Positions 43,938 to 53,594 of a DNA stretch of 64,000 nt are shown piece after piece; position 1 is the first letter of the stretch; each line of letters opens with the position of its first letter. The notes beneath the pieces are model-generated. The model was given only the letters and a program-made list of their open reading frames with translations, made no database searches and was not told the DNA's origin. The position numbers were made by a program, and so were the translations under genes. The stretch lies in the NCBI GenBank assembly GCA_002408125.1, contig DHQO01000008.1, positions 21,630-85,629 of the forward strand. The letters run 5' to 3'. The stretch is from Hyphomonadaceae bacterium UBA5336. GTDB taxonomy: Bacteria > Pseudomonadota > Alphaproteobacteria > Caulobacterales > Hyphomonadaceae.

Positions 43938-46900
43938 ATGGACTAGTGGCCTGGTTTGCGCGCAACGCTATCGCCGCAAACCTGCTCATGATCGTCGCCT
44001 TTGTCGGCGGCATCTTTGCCTATTTCAGCATGGAGCGGGAAATGTTCCCCGCCGTGCAGGTCGCCGGAGCGAGTGTCTCGGTGGCCTGGCCGGGCGCCTC
44101 ACCGGCCGAAACTGAAGAACAGATTGTGCTCAGGATCGAGGAAGCGGTTGCCGATATTGACGGCATCGACCGCATCACCTCCATCGCCTATGAGGGCGCC
44201 GGCACGGTCAATATCCGCGGCCGCGACGATATCGACATGGATGAGTTCATCCGCGACGTCGAGCGCCGTGTGAATCAGGTCAACAACTTCCCGCAATCGG
44301 CCTACCGCCCGCAGATCCAGCAATGGGAAGAGCGCGACACCTATATCGGCTTTGCCATCTATGGCGATGCCAGCCCGCGCGAGCTCAAGCGCATTGCCGA
44401 GGAAGTGCGCGACGACATCGCCCAGATCTCCGGCGGCCAGCTCGCCGTGGTCCAGGGCACGCTCGGCGAAGAAGTGTCGGTCGAAGTGACCGAGGAAACC
44501 CTGCGCCAGTACGGCCTGACCTTCTCGCAGGTCGCACAGGCCATTCGTTCCACCTCGCTGAACGCCTCCGGCGGCCGTGTCCGCACTGACACCGGCAATG
44601 TCAGCATCCAGGCGCGCGAGCTTGCCGATACCGCAGCCCAGTTCGAACGCATTGTCGTCACCCAGACCCCCGAAGGGGCAGTCATCCGCCTCGGCGATAT
44701 CGCCAATGTGGTCGACGGCTTCGTCGATGACGATCTCAATGCGTTGCACGAGGGCAAGCACGCGGCATTCATCATGGTCAATGCGCCCGACCGCATGCAG
44801 ATCGTCAAATATACCGATGCCCTGAAGGAATATGTTGAACGCGCCAACGATCCGGCATCAGGCATCCTGCCCCAGGCCCTGGGCATGGAAATCCTCTGGG
44901 ACAATTCCGACGCCTTCAAGGACCGGATGGAAACCATCGGCCAGTCGGCCCTGATGGGCGGCATCCTTGTGCTGATCGTGCTGGTGCTGTTCCTGCGCCC
45001 GGTCGTGGCCATGTGGGTGACCATCGGCATCTTCACCGCCTTCGCCGGCGGCGTGATGCTGCTGCCGCTGTTCGGTGTGTCGCTGAACGTGCTGTCGCTG
45101 TTCGCAGTGCTGTTGGTAATCGGCGTGATCGTGGACGACGCCATCGTCGTCGGCGAGAACATTCACAAGGAAGTGGAAAGTGGCCGGCGAGAAGGCCTCG
45201 ATGCGTCCATCATCGGCACGCAGATGGTGCTCAAGCCGGTGATCTTCGGCGTTTTGACCACTATCATCGCCTTCCTGCCCTGGGCGATGCTGACAGGGCC
45301 GACCCGGGTGTTCACCGAGCAGATTACCTTCGTTGTGGTCGCCGCCCTCACCTTCTCGCTGATCGAGAGCATGCTGATCCTGCCGGCGCACCTGGCGCAC
45401 ATGAAGCCGCAGCGCTTTGACGGCCCCGGCGGGTCAATACTGAAACTGCAGCGCTCGATTGCGGACTCGCTGCTCTGGTTCGCCGACAATATCTACCGCC
45501 CAGTGCTCGAGCTGGCCGTCAAGTTCCGCTATGCCACAGCAGCCTTCTTCATCGTGCTGTTCGGCTGGGCGTTCATGCTCGCCGGGAACAATTATGTGCC
45601 CTTCAGCTTCATGCCGAGGATCGAAGCGGACATGATCCAGGTGTCCGTCGAGCTGCCCGACGGCACACCGTTTACCAGGACAGAGCAGGTACAGCAGCAG
45701 GTCCAGAACGGCATCGACCTGATGAAGGCCGAAAGCCGGGAGAGATATCCCGAGATCGGTGGCGTGATCCAGGATGCGTCGATTGTTGCGTCCGGACGCC
45801 GCGTGGATGCCTGGATCGGCCTGACACCGCCGGAAGTTCGCCCTAAAACGCTCTCTTCGACCGAGATCGCCAACCGGTTCCGCGAACTGGTCGGTCCGAT
45901 CCAGGATGCCGAGGAAATCGTGGTGTCGGCCACCTTCAACCAGGATGACAGCGGCATTCGCTTCTCGCTCAGCCACCAGGATCTGGATCTGCTGCGCACC
46001 GCGGCCGAAGACGTGAAGGCCCAGCTGGCGACCTATAACACCACCTATGACATTGGGGACAACCTCTCCTCGGCCGCTGACGAGATCCGCGTGAAACTCA
46101 AGCCCGGCGCGGAATCGCTTGGCGTGACGCTGGCCGACGTAACCAACCAGATCCGCCAGGCCTATTTCGGCGAGTTGGTCTACCGCCTGCCGCGCGAGGA
46201 CGGCGATGTGGATGTGCGCGTGCGACTGCCGGAAGAAACCCGGCGCAATATCGATTCGCTCGCCAATCTGCGCATCCGTACCGCCGATGGCCGTCAGATC
46301 CCGGTCGGCCAGGTCGCCGATTTCGAGTTTGCGCCCGGCATCAATGTCATCATCCGGCGCGATCTGACCCGCTCGGTTTCCGTCTTCGCAGAGTTGACCG
46401 ACGATGTGCGCAACCAGATCGTCGGCGACATGGAAGCCAATTACTGGCCCGGCTTCGCCGAGCGGTTCCCGACCGTGTCGCGCCGTGCCATTGGCGGCTT
46501 TGAGGACGAGCAGGAATTCATGGCCGAAATCATCCGGCTGTTCTGTATCGCACTCGGCGCGATGTATATCCTGCTGGCGATTGCCTTCCGGTCCTACAGC
46601 CAGCCGGCCCTACTGCTCACGGCCGTGCCGTTTGCCTATGCCGGCGCGGTGTTCGGACACCTCATCGCCGGCGTGCCCATGGCCCTGTTCTCCTATTTCG
46701 GGATCGCGGCGGCCGGCGGGGTCGTGATCAACGACAACCTGGTGCTGGTCGACTTCATCAACCGTCGCCGCGACGAGGGTGTGGGCGCGTTGCAGGCCGT
46801 CGTGGATGGCGGCGTGTCGCGCTTCCGCCCGATCCTGCTGACCTCGGTGACAACATTTGTCGGCGTCCTGCCCCTGATCGCCGAGCGTTCGGTGCAGGCC

Positions 46901-47140
46901 CAGTTCCTGAAGCCGATGGTGGTGTCGCTCGGCGCGGCGGTGACCTTCGCCCTGTTCGTGTCGCTGCTGCTGGTGCCGGCGCTCTATGCGATCGGTGTCG
47001 AGATCGGCCGGATCTTCAACTGGTCCTGGAATGGCCGGCCCTACCGCCAGATCGGTGAGACCTATTCCGGCCACGCCACCATCGATGAGGAAGAACTGAT
47101 CGGCACAAGTGCCCAGGGCAATCTCAAACCGGCCGAATAG
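43934..47140 (+). CDS. RND-family efflux permease
   Basis: A 1068-residue inner-membrane proton-drug antiporter of the AcrB/MexB superfamily, with 12 helices in two repeats and two large periplasmic loops. VIGVIVDDAIVVGENI (around residues 395-410) is the conserved helix-4 block carrying the proton-relay Asp pair. The C-terminal half has the matching GGVVINDNLVLVDF. Closest in style to poorly studied HAE-type pumps with short linkers. Substrates unknown. It ends the three-gene operon. Confidence 0.93.
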   Translation: MNGLVAWFARNAIAANLLMIVAFVGGIFAYFSMEREMFPAVQVAGASVSVAWPGASPAETEEQIVLRIEEAVADIDGIDRITSIAYEGAGTVNIRGRDDIDMDEFIRDVERRVNQVNNFPQSAYRPQIQQWEERDTYIGFAIYGDASPRELKRIAEEVRDDIAQISGGQLAVVQGTLGEEVSVEVTEETLRQYGLTFSQVAQAIRSTSLNASGGRVRTDTGNVSIQARELADTAAQFERIVVTQTPEGAVIRLGDIANVVDGFVDDDLNALHEGKHAAFIMVNAPDRMQIVKYTDALKEYVERANDPASGILPQALGMEILWDNSDAFKDRMETIGQSALMGGILVLIVLVLFLRPVVAMWVTIGIFTAFAGGVMLLPLFGVSLNVLSLFAVLLVIGVIVDDAIVVGENIHKEVESGRREGLDASIIGTQMVLKPVIFGVLTTIIAFLPWAMLTGPTRVFTEQITFVVVAALTFSLIESMLILPAHLAHMKPQRFDGPGGSILKLQRSIADSLLWFADNIYRPVLELAVKFRYATAAFFIVLFGWAFMLAGNNYVPFSFMPRIEADMIQVSVELPDGTPFTRTEQVQQQVQNGIDLMKAESRERYPEIGGVIQDASIVASGRRVDAWIGLTPPEVRPKTLSSTEIANRFRELVGPIQDAEEIVVSATFNQDDSGIRFSLSHQDLDLLRTAAEDVKAQLATYNTTYDIGDNLSSAADEIRVKLKPGAESLGVTLADVTNQIRQAYFGELVYRLPREDGDVDVRVRLPEETRRNIDSLANLRIRTADGRQIPVGQVADFEFAPGINVIIRRDLTRSVSVFAELTDDVRNQIVGDMEANYWPGFAERFPTVSRRAIGGFEDEQEFMAEIIRLFCIALGAMYILLAIAFRSYSQPALLLTAVPFAYAGAVFGHLIAGVPMALFSYFGIAAAGGVVINDNLVLVDFINRRRDEGVGALQAVVDGGVSRFRPILLTSVTTFVGVLPLIAERSVQAQFLKPMVVSLGAAVTFALFVSLLLVPALYAIGVEIGRIFNWSWNGRPYRQIGETYSGHATIDEEELIGTSAQGNLKPAE

Positions 47141-47163
47141 CCCACGCGCCAGACCGTTTCCCC

Positions 47164-47194
47164 AGCAGGGGGCCGGCCTGGCCGGCCTCCTGCT
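47164..47194 (+). other. Long hairpin after the RND permease gene
   Basis: AGCAGG-G-GGCCGGC pairs with GCCGGCC-T-CCTGCT around a three-base loop: a 14-pair stem with one G-U pair. No U-run follows, so it may be a 3'-end stabiliser or a weak terminator in the 93-base gap before the M13 peptidase gene. Confidence 0.5.
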
Positions 47195-47233
47195 CCCATT
47201 CCAGAGCTATCTGTAAGAGCAAGAGAGGCAGAG

Positions 47234-49444
47234 ATGAAGAAACTACTCCTTGGGGCCGCCGCTGCGGCCCTTCTGGCCGCGTGTACGACCGTACCCGCGC
47301 CGGAAGCCACCGAACTGGCGGAAACCCCGACCACCGAAGCCGAGCCTGCGCCGGTCGAAACGCCCGCCGCGCCGGTGCATGTGGTGGAAACCACCTCGCC
47401 GGACTATTGGGGCGAATGGGGCATCGATACCGAGACCATGGACCCGGCGGTCACCCCGGGCGACAACTTCTTCATGTATGTGAATGGCGGCTGGTTCGAT
47501 ACGTTCGAACTGCCGGCCGACAAGGTCCGCTATGGCGCGTTCGACCTGCTGCGTGAGAAGTCCGAACAGCAGACCCGGTTCATCATCGAGGATCTCGCCG
47601 CCGAAACTCCGGCCATCGACACGCCGGAAGGCAAGGTCGCCGCGCTCTATTCGGCCTATATGGACATGGATGCCATCGATGCGGCCGGTCTCGCCCCGGC
47701 CCAGCCTTATCTCGATCAGATCGCCGCGGTGGAATCGCGCGAAGACCTGGCCAAACTGTTCGCGACTTCCGGCTTTGCCAGCCCGATCAACGCCTTTGTC
47801 TGGGTCGATGACAAGGATCCCACCACCTACATCCCGCAGATGAGCATTGGCGGCCTCGGCCTGCCCGACCGCGAATACTATCTCAAGGATGACGAGAAAT
47901 CGGTTGCGATCCGCGAGGATTATCTCGGCCTGCTCAGCTTCCTGCTGACCAAGGCCGGTTACACCGATGCCGGCGAGGCGGCCGCCGATGTGCTGGCGCT
48001 GGAAACCGAGATCGCGAAGGCCGACTGGGACCGCGCGCTCAGCCGCAACCCTGAGCTGACCTATAACAAGGTTTCCATCGACGAACTGCGCGCCTTCGCC
48101 GGCGACTTCCCGCTCGACCTGTCGCTGGAAACCATCGGCCTCGGTGGGCAGACTGAATTCCTTGTGGCCGAAGTTCCCCCGACCCAGGAGGAGTTCGACG
48201 AGGTGGGTCTGACCGAAGAAGACGCCGAGAAGCTCGGGCCGGGCATGCCGGCGGTATTCGAGCTGGCCCAGACGGCCGATCTCGACACCTGGAAAGCCTA
48301 TCTCACCGCGCACTTCCTGTCCGATCATGCCTCGGTGCTGCCTTCCGACATCGATGAGGCGAGCTTTGCCTTCTACGGCACCGTTCTGCGCGGCCAGCCG
48401 GAACAGCGCCCGCGCTGGAAACGTGCCGTCTCGACCGTGGAAGGCACCCTCGGCGAAGCCGTGGCTGCGGTCTATGTCGAGCGTCACTTCCCGCCGGAAA
48501 ACAAGGCGGCGATGGACGAGCTGGTGGCCAACCTGCGCACAGCCATGCACGCCAATCTCGAAGACCTGGAATGGATGGGTCCGGACACTCGCGTGAAGGC
48601 CGTGGAAAAGCTGGACATGTTCAATCCGAAGATTGGCTATCCGGTCGAATTCGAGAGCTATGACACGCTCGAGATCGGCGATGATGCGTTCGAGAATGCC
48701 ATAAGCGCCGGTCAGTGGAATCTGGAGGACAACATCTCGCGGCTCGGCGAAGAGCCTGACCGCAACGAGTGGTTCATGACCCCGCAAACGGTCAATGCCT
48801 ATTACAATCCATCCTATAACGAGATTGTCTTCCCGGCCGCCATCCTGCAGCCACCCTTCTTCAATATCTCTGCCGACCCGGCCGTGAACTATGGCGCCAT
48901 TGGCGGCGTGATCGGCCACGAGATGGGTCACGGCTTCGACGACCAGGGCTCGAAATTCGACGGTCATGGCGTGCTGGCCAACTGGTGGACCGAAGAAGAC
49001 CGCGACGCCTTCGAGGAACTGACCACCGCGCTGGTCGATCAGTACAACCAGTACTGCCCGCTCGGCGAGGGCGACCCGTGCGTCAATGGCCGCCTGACCC
49101 TGGGCGAGAATATCGGCGATCTCGGCGGGCTCTCACTGGCCTATCGCGCCTACCAGATCAGCCTGGATGCCGATGGCGACGGCGTGGTCAGCGCCGAAGA
49201 GGAAGCCCCGGTGATCGACGGCCTGACCGGCGACCAGCGCTTCTTCATGGCCTGGGGACAGGTCTGGCGTTCGAAGTATCGCGACGAAGCCAAACGCCAG
49301 CAGCTGCTGACCGACCCACACTCGCCGGCCGAGTTCCGCGTCAACGGCATCGTGCGCAATTTCGACGAATGGTATGAAGCCTTCGGTGTCACCGAAGAAG
49401 ACGCGCTCTACCTGCCGCCGGAAGATAGGATCCGCATCTGGTAA
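47234..49444 (+). CDS. M13-family (neprilysin/PepO-like) zinc metallopeptidase lipoprotein with an EF-hand insertion
   Basis: A 736-residue exported peptidase. The lipobox LAAC makes Cys17 the anchor, followed by a Pro/Glu/Thr-rich linker. The zinc site HEMGH is at 562-566, with GENIGDLGG (Glu625 as third ligand) following; the substrate-binding motif NAYYNPSYNEIVFPAAILQPPFF precedes it. A canonical EF-hand calcium loop (DADGDGVVSAEE, 645-656) is inserted after the third zinc ligand. A GAGAGGCAG ribosome site precedes the ATG. It stands alone and ends in a strong terminator. Confidence 0.93.
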   Translation: MKKLLLGAAAAALLAACTTVPAPEATELAETPTTEAEPAPVETPAAPVHVVETTSPDYWGEWGIDTETMDPAVTPGDNFFMYVNGGWFDTFELPADKVRYGAFDLLREKSEQQTRFIIEDLAAETPAIDTPEGKVAALYSAYMDMDAIDAAGLAPAQPYLDQIAAVESREDLAKLFATSGFASPINAFVWVDDKDPTTYIPQMSIGGLGLPDREYYLKDDEKSVAIREDYLGLLSFLLTKAGYTDAGEAAADVLALETEIAKADWDRALSRNPELTYNKVSIDELRAFAGDFPLDLSLETIGLGGQTEFLVAEVPPTQEEFDEVGLTEEDAEKLGPGMPAVFELAQTADLDTWKAYLTAHFLSDHASVLPSDIDEASFAFYGTVLRGQPEQRPRWKRAVSTVEGTLGEAVAAVYVERHFPPENKAAMDELVANLRTAMHANLEDLEWMGPDTRVKAVEKLDMFNPKIGYPVEFESYDTLEIGDDAFENAISAGQWNLEDNISRLGEEPDRNEWFMTPQTVNAYYNPSYNEIVFPAAILQPPFFNISADPAVNYGAIGGVIGHEMGHGFDDQGSKFDGHGVLANWWTEEDRDAFEELTTALVDQYNQYCPLGEGDPCVNGRLTLGENIGDLGGLSLAYRAYQISLDADGDGVVSAEEEAPVIDGLTGDQRFFMAWGQVWRSKYRDEAKRQQLLTDPHSPAEFRVNGIVRNFDEWYEAFGVTEEDALYLPPEDRIRIW

Positions 49445-49470
49445 TCCACCAGCTCTGAACCTGAACAATG

Positions 49471-49508
49471 AAATGCCCCCTCCCGGCGAGGGGGCATTTC
49501 TACTTTTG
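49471..49508 (+). terminator. Intrinsic terminator after the M13 peptidase gene
   Basis: A perfect 12-base-pair stem (49471-49482 with 49488-49499) around a five-base loop. The stem ends in TTT and is followed by CTACTTTT. The A-rich start of the stem also allows some function on the other strand. Confidence 0.85.
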
Positions 49509-49635
49509 AGCATCAAGTATTGTGTAGCAATCAGAACAGTTCACACGACAAGCGCGAAGACAAGTAGCCGGCTCAACCAATTCTTCATGGGTGCGCGGCA
49601 GCGTTGGCGGGCAAAAAACCTGATTGGTATCATTG

Positions 49636-51039
49636 ATGGCTGCCCTCGCCCTGCCCGACAACTGCGTTTCAACCTCCTGCAGCGATGGCTTGCGTGCGCT
49701 GGAGCAGACCTTCCAGGCCGCCCCCATAGGAATTGCCCATGTCGGCGCCGACGGGAGCTGGCTGCGGGTCAACCAGCAAGTCTGCGACATGCTGGGCTAC
49801 GAGGCCGACGAGCTGATGGCTTTAACCTTCCAGGATCTGACACACCCGGCCGATCTTCACACCGATGTCGGCCTCGCCAACCAGGTCCTCAACGGCGAGA
49901 TCGACCGTTACAGGCTCGAGAAGCGCTACTTTCACAAGGACGGCCATATTATCTGGGCCAATCTCACCGTCGCCGCCGTCCGCGACGCCAGGGGCCGGTT
50001 TGTGCATTTTATCTCCGTACTCGAGGATATTTCCGAGGTGCGGCAGGCCCACATCGCCCTGGCCGAGACCGAGGAGCGCCTGCGCCGGGTGCTCAATTCG
50101 GTGGTCGCCTATATTGCCGTTCTGTCGACGGACGGGGCCATTCTGCTGGTCAATGATCCGGCCCTGACGGTCGCAGGCCTATCCCGTGAGGAGGTGCTCG
50201 GCGAACCGCTCTGGGAGACATACTGGTTCAGCCAGAGCGAAGAGAGCAAGGCCCGCGTAAGGGATGCCGTGACGCGTGCAGCTCTTGGCGAGCGCAGCCG
50301 GTTCGATGTCGATGTCATGGTCAAGGACGGCACCACCCGCACGATCGACTTCAAGCTCGTGCCGAACCATGACGAAGCCGGCAATGTTCATGAGATCATC
50401 GCCTCGGGCGTCGATGTCACCGAGCGCAAGCGCGGCGAGGAACATCGCGAGATGCTGCTGCGCGAGCTCAGCCACCGGGTCAAGAACACGCTCGCCACTG
50501 TTCAGGCCATGGCCAACCACACCATGCGCAATACCGGCGACTTCGAACGCTTCCAGGCCGCCTACAAGGGCCGGCTCAGCGCCATTGCCCGCTGCCACGA
50601 CCTCCTGGTGGCGACCGACCATGTCAGTGTCGATATCCGCAATCTCGTTACCAGCCAGGTCCGGCCCTATACGCGCGGGGACGGCAAGACGCTGGTGCTG
50701 GAGGGCAAGCCGCTGGTCCTGACCGGCGAAGCGGCCCATGCCTTTGGCTTGGTGCTGCACGAACTGACCACAAACGCTGCGAAATACGGCGCCCTGTCGA
50801 ACCAGACCGGGCAGGTAAAAATCGCCTGGGACAAGGTCCGCGACGAAACCGGCGACTGGGTGGAGATCAACTGGACCGAAGCCGGCGGCCCGCCTGTCGC
50901 CCCGCCAGCACAAACCGGCTTCGGCAGCGCGCTCATCCGCAAGAGCCTCTCCCATGCGATGGGAGGTTCGGCGTCTGTCAGCTATGCTGAAACAGGACTT
51001 TCCGCCCGCTTCCGGCTGCCCCTACACGCCGCGCTATGA
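49636..51039 (+). CDS. HWE-family soluble sensor histidine kinase with two PAS domains
   Basis: A 467-residue cytoplasmic kinase without membrane helices. PAS/PAC domains lie at about 20-135 and 148-265. The phospho-acceptor block is ELSHRVKNTLATVQ (His280), and HELTTNAAKYGALS gives the ATP-binding Asn. NWTEAGG carries the W-x-E of HWE kinases. The second PAS could bind a flavin, but the LOV Cys motif is absent. The ATG at 49636 has a weak ribosome site; a TTG four codons earlier is the alternative. Its stop overlaps the response regulator start (ATGA). Confidence 0.9.
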   Translation: MAALALPDNCVSTSCSDGLRALEQTFQAAPIGIAHVGADGSWLRVNQQVCDMLGYEADELMALTFQDLTHPADLHTDVGLANQVLNGEIDRYRLEKRYFHKDGHIIWANLTVAAVRDARGRFVHFISVLEDISEVRQAHIALAETEERLRRVLNSVVAYIAVLSTDGAILLVNDPALTVAGLSREEVLGEPLWETYWFSQSEESKARVRDAVTRAALGERSRFDVDVMVKDGTTRTIDFKLVPNHDEAGNVHEIIASGVDVTERKRGEEHREMLLRELSHRVKNTLATVQAMANHTMRNTGDFERFQAAYKGRLSAIARCHDLLVATDHVSVDIRNLVTSQVRPYTRGDGKTLVLEGKPLVLTGEAAHAFGLVLHELTTNAAKYGALSNQTGQVKIAWDKVRDETGDWVEINWTEAGGPPVAPPAQTGFGSALIRKSLSHAMGGSASVSYAETGLSARFRLPLHAAL

Positions 51040-51395
51040 CACAGAGCCCCCTTTCCGTCCTGATCGTCGAAGACGAGTATCTGATCGCCATGGACCTGGA
51101 GCAGGAACTGGCCGATCGCGGCTTTGTCACCATAGGCCCGGCAGGCAGTCTCCAGGACGCACTGGGCCTGCTGGAAAGCGAAGAGGTCCACCTTGCCGTG
51201 CTGGACATGCACCTGAAGGCCTCGGACTCCTTCCCCCTCGCGCGCCGGCTGACCGAGCGCGGCGTGCCCTTCCTCTTCCTCTCCGGCAATGATGCCAGCG
51301 CGCTGGCGCCGGATCTCAAATTTGCCCGCGTTTTACCCAAACCCGTCGACTATGACGTGCTGGAGGCGGAACTTCGCGACTTGCTCCCCGGCTGA
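51036..51395 (+). CDS. Single-domain response regulator paired with the HWE kinase
   Basis: 119 residues, a receiver domain only: acidic pocket Glu12-Asp13, phospho-acceptor Asp57 (VLDMH), the LSGN switch and PKP lysine. With no output domain it probably works as a phosphate relay or by protein binding, as single-domain regulators of the general stress pathway do. Translational overlap with the kinase makes them a cognate pair. Confidence 0.9.
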   Translation: MTQSPLSVLIVEDEYLIAMDLEQELADRGFVTIGPAGSLQDALGLLESEEVHLAVLDMHLKASDSFPLARRLTERGVPFLFLSGNDASALAPDLKFARVLPKPVDYDVLEAELRDLLPG

Positions 51396-51467
51396 GCCAC
51401 GAGACCCTTGCGGCGATTGTCTTTGCCGGTTTTGCTGCTACGGTTTTCATCGTGTGGGGAGCAAAGC

Positions 51468-53042
51468 ATGACACAATCCAAGCCGACACGCCGCGATCTG
51501 ATCCACGGTGTGGCGCGCTATGCTGGCCTGTCGGGCGCCTTCGCGACCATGCAGGCGCTCGGCTTCGTCGCCGACGCTGGCCCTTATAACGGCCCGCCAA
51601 CTGCTTCGCCCCAGCTTGGTCGCGGCAAGCGCGTGATCATCCTCGGCGCCGGTATTGCCGGACTGGTGGCGGCCTGGGAGCTGCGCAAGGCCGGGTTCGA
51701 GGTGCATGTGCTCGAAGCGCGCCACCGCCCGGGCGGACGGGTCTGGACGGTGCGCGGCGGTACGGTGATGAACCATACCCATATCGCCCCCCAGCGCTGT
51801 GAGTTCGGCACCGGGCATTATTTCAATGCTGGCGCAGCGCGCATTCCGGCGGCTCATCATGGCGTGCATGCCTATTGCCGCGAGTTCGCCATCCCGCTGG
51901 AAGTGCAGGTCAATATCAACCGCGATGCCCGGTTCGTGAGCCGCAATGTGCGCGATGGCGCGCCGGTGCAGGACCGCCAGGTTGTCAATGATGTGCGCGG
52001 CGGTGTCTCCGAACTCCTGCTCAAGGCGCTCAACAAGGGCGCGCTCGACGACGAGTTGACCCTGGAAGACCGCGACCGGCTGGGCGACTTCCTGATGGAA
52101 TATGGCGCTCTGGATGAAGGCGGGAAATATACCGGCTCGGACCGTCTGGGCTTCAAGGTGGAGCCGACCGTCCATGGCTCGCCATCGGAACATATCGCGC
52201 CGATTCCACTAGGTGAGCTCATACAGGAACCGCAATGGGCGTTCCTGCTCGGCTTTGGCGAGAATATCTACCAGCAGGCCACCATGCTTGAGCCGGTCGG
52301 CGGCATCGACGCAATCCCCTATGCCTTTGCCGCGCGCCTGCGCCGGGAAATCCGGTATGGCTGCCAGGTCACCCACATGACCAAGACCGAGACCGGCGTG
52401 CGCATGCTCTATAACCAGGAGGACGGCACGGCAGGCGCCATGGATGCAGACTTCTGCGTCTGCACCCTGCCCTTCAGCGTATTGCGGAATGTCGAGTGCG
52501 ATGTCAGCGTGCCGGTGCAGGAGGTCATCGACACGATGGAGTATGAGGGCTCCAACAAGGTGGCCTGGGAATCAGAGCGCTTCTGGGAGCGTGAGGACCG
52601 CATCTATGGCGGGCTTTCCTGGATCGACAGCCGCTGCTTCATGACCTGGTATCCGAGCTACGAGTTCAATGCCCCGCGCGGCGTGCTGGTCGGGACCTAC
52701 AATTTCGAGCCGGTCGCGCATGCCTTCGCAGACCAGTCCCTGCAAGAGCAGTTCGAGGAATCGCGCAGCTCGGTCGACCGGATTCACCCGGGCCATGGTC
52801 ACCTCCTGCAAAAGCCGCTGGCAGTGAACTGGGAGCATGTCCCCCATTCGCTCGGCTCCTGGGCATCGGAAGGCCCGCATATCGACCACGACACCGCCGG
52901 CATGCGCGCAGTGCTGGCGGGTGATGGCCCCATCGTCTTTGCCGGCCAGCATCTCAGCCCCATCGGCGCCTGGATGGAGGCGGCGATCCGTTCCTCGCAT
53001 CTCGCTATCGAACATGTCCATGCGCGCGCCCGTGCGCTCTAG
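51468..53042 (+). CDS. FAD-dependent amine oxidase (L-amino-acid/monoamine oxidase type), probably Tat-exported
   Basis: A 524-residue flavoprotein. A twin-arginine signal (TRRDLIHG, Arg8-Arg9) precedes a hydrophobic stretch and a likely cleavage near residue 37. The FAD dinucleotide loop is VIILGAGIAGL, and EARHRPGGR (83-91) follows. The C-terminal FAQQ-like block reads FAGQHLSPIGAWMEAAIRS. It should oxidise an amine or amino acid to an imine, with hydrogen peroxide. GGGGAG precedes the ATG at 51468. The next gene, 27 bases on, is an exported RidA, which hydrolyses imines. Confidence 0.85.
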   Translation: MTQSKPTRRDLIHGVARYAGLSGAFATMQALGFVADAGPYNGPPTASPQLGRGKRVIILGAGIAGLVAAWELRKAGFEVHVLEARHRPGGRVWTVRGGTVMNHTHIAPQRCEFGTGHYFNAGAARIPAAHHGVHAYCREFAIPLEVQVNINRDARFVSRNVRDGAPVQDRQVVNDVRGGVSELLLKALNKGALDDELTLEDRDRLGDFLMEYGALDEGGKYTGSDRLGFKVEPTVHGSPSEHIAPIPLGELIQEPQWAFLLGFGENIYQQATMLEPVGGIDAIPYAFAARLRREIRYGCQVTHMTKTETGVRMLYNQEDGTAGAMDADFCVCTLPFSVLRNVECDVSVPVQEVIDTMEYEGSNKVAWESERFWEREDRIYGGLSWIDSRCFMTWYPSYEFNAPRGVLVGTYNFEPVAHAFADQSLQEQFEESRSSVDRIHPGHGHLLQKPLAVNWEHVPHSLGSWASEGPHIDHDTAGMRAVLAGDGPIVFAGQHLSPIGAWMEAAIRSSHLAIEHVHARARAL

Positions 53043-53069
53043 CCCCGGCCCGACCAAAGGAAACCGAAC

Positions 53070-53594
53070 ATGAAATTACGAGCCACTGCCCTCAGCCTCG
53101 CCCTTGCCGCCGGCCTCGGCGCCTGCGCCACAGTGCCGGCCGCGCCCGCCGGCGAGATCAACCGCATTCCGATCCCCGGCTCGGATTTCCCGATCTCGGT
53201 CGGTGTCGAAGTCCCGCCCGGCGCAGAGATCCTCTTTGTCAGCGGCGTCGTTCCGCAGATCATCGACACCGAGGCCGACCCGAATTCGCGCGAGGCCTAT
53301 GGCGATACCCGCCAGCAGACCGTCTCGGTGCTCAGCGCCATGAAGGAGCGCATGGAGGCCGCCGGCTGGTCCATGGGCGATATCGTGATGATGCGGGTCT
53401 ATCTGGTCGGCGACGAGGCGACCGGGGGCCGGCTCGACTTCGCCGGCTTCATGGCCGGATATTCGGAATTCTTCGCCACACCGGAACAGCCCAACAAGCC
53501 CGCCCGGGCCGTGATGGAGGTCGCCGGACTCATCCGTCCGGGCTGGCGCGTGGAGATCGAGGCCCAGGCCGCTCGGATGCCGGCGGCCGAGTAA
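53070..53594 (+). CDS. RidA-family imine deaminase-like lipoprotein
   Basis: A 174-residue RidA/YjgF protein carrying a lipobox (LGAC, Cys19), unlike the usual cytosolic 130-residue form. The fold region contains FVSGVVPQ, QQTVSVLSAM and PARAVMEVAG, the last with the Arg that binds the imine substrate carboxylate, and VEIEAQA with the conserved Glu. It is thus likely active, and outside the cytoplasm. The amine oxidase directly upstream would supply imines. Confidence 0.88.
   Translation: MKLRATALSLALAAGLGACATVPAAPAGEINRIPIPGSDFPISVGVEVPPGAEILFVSGVVPQIIDTEADPNSREAYGDTRQQTVSVLSAMKERMEAAGWSMGDIVMMRVYLVGDEATGGRLDFAGFMAGYSEFFATPEQPNKPARAVMEVAGLIRPGWRVEIEAQAARMPAAE

Noticed and set aside
47243..48967. 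A 574-codon minus-strand frame opposite the M13 peptidase
   Set aside because: Antisense to a protein with a full zinc site and a lipobox; no motif in the shadow.
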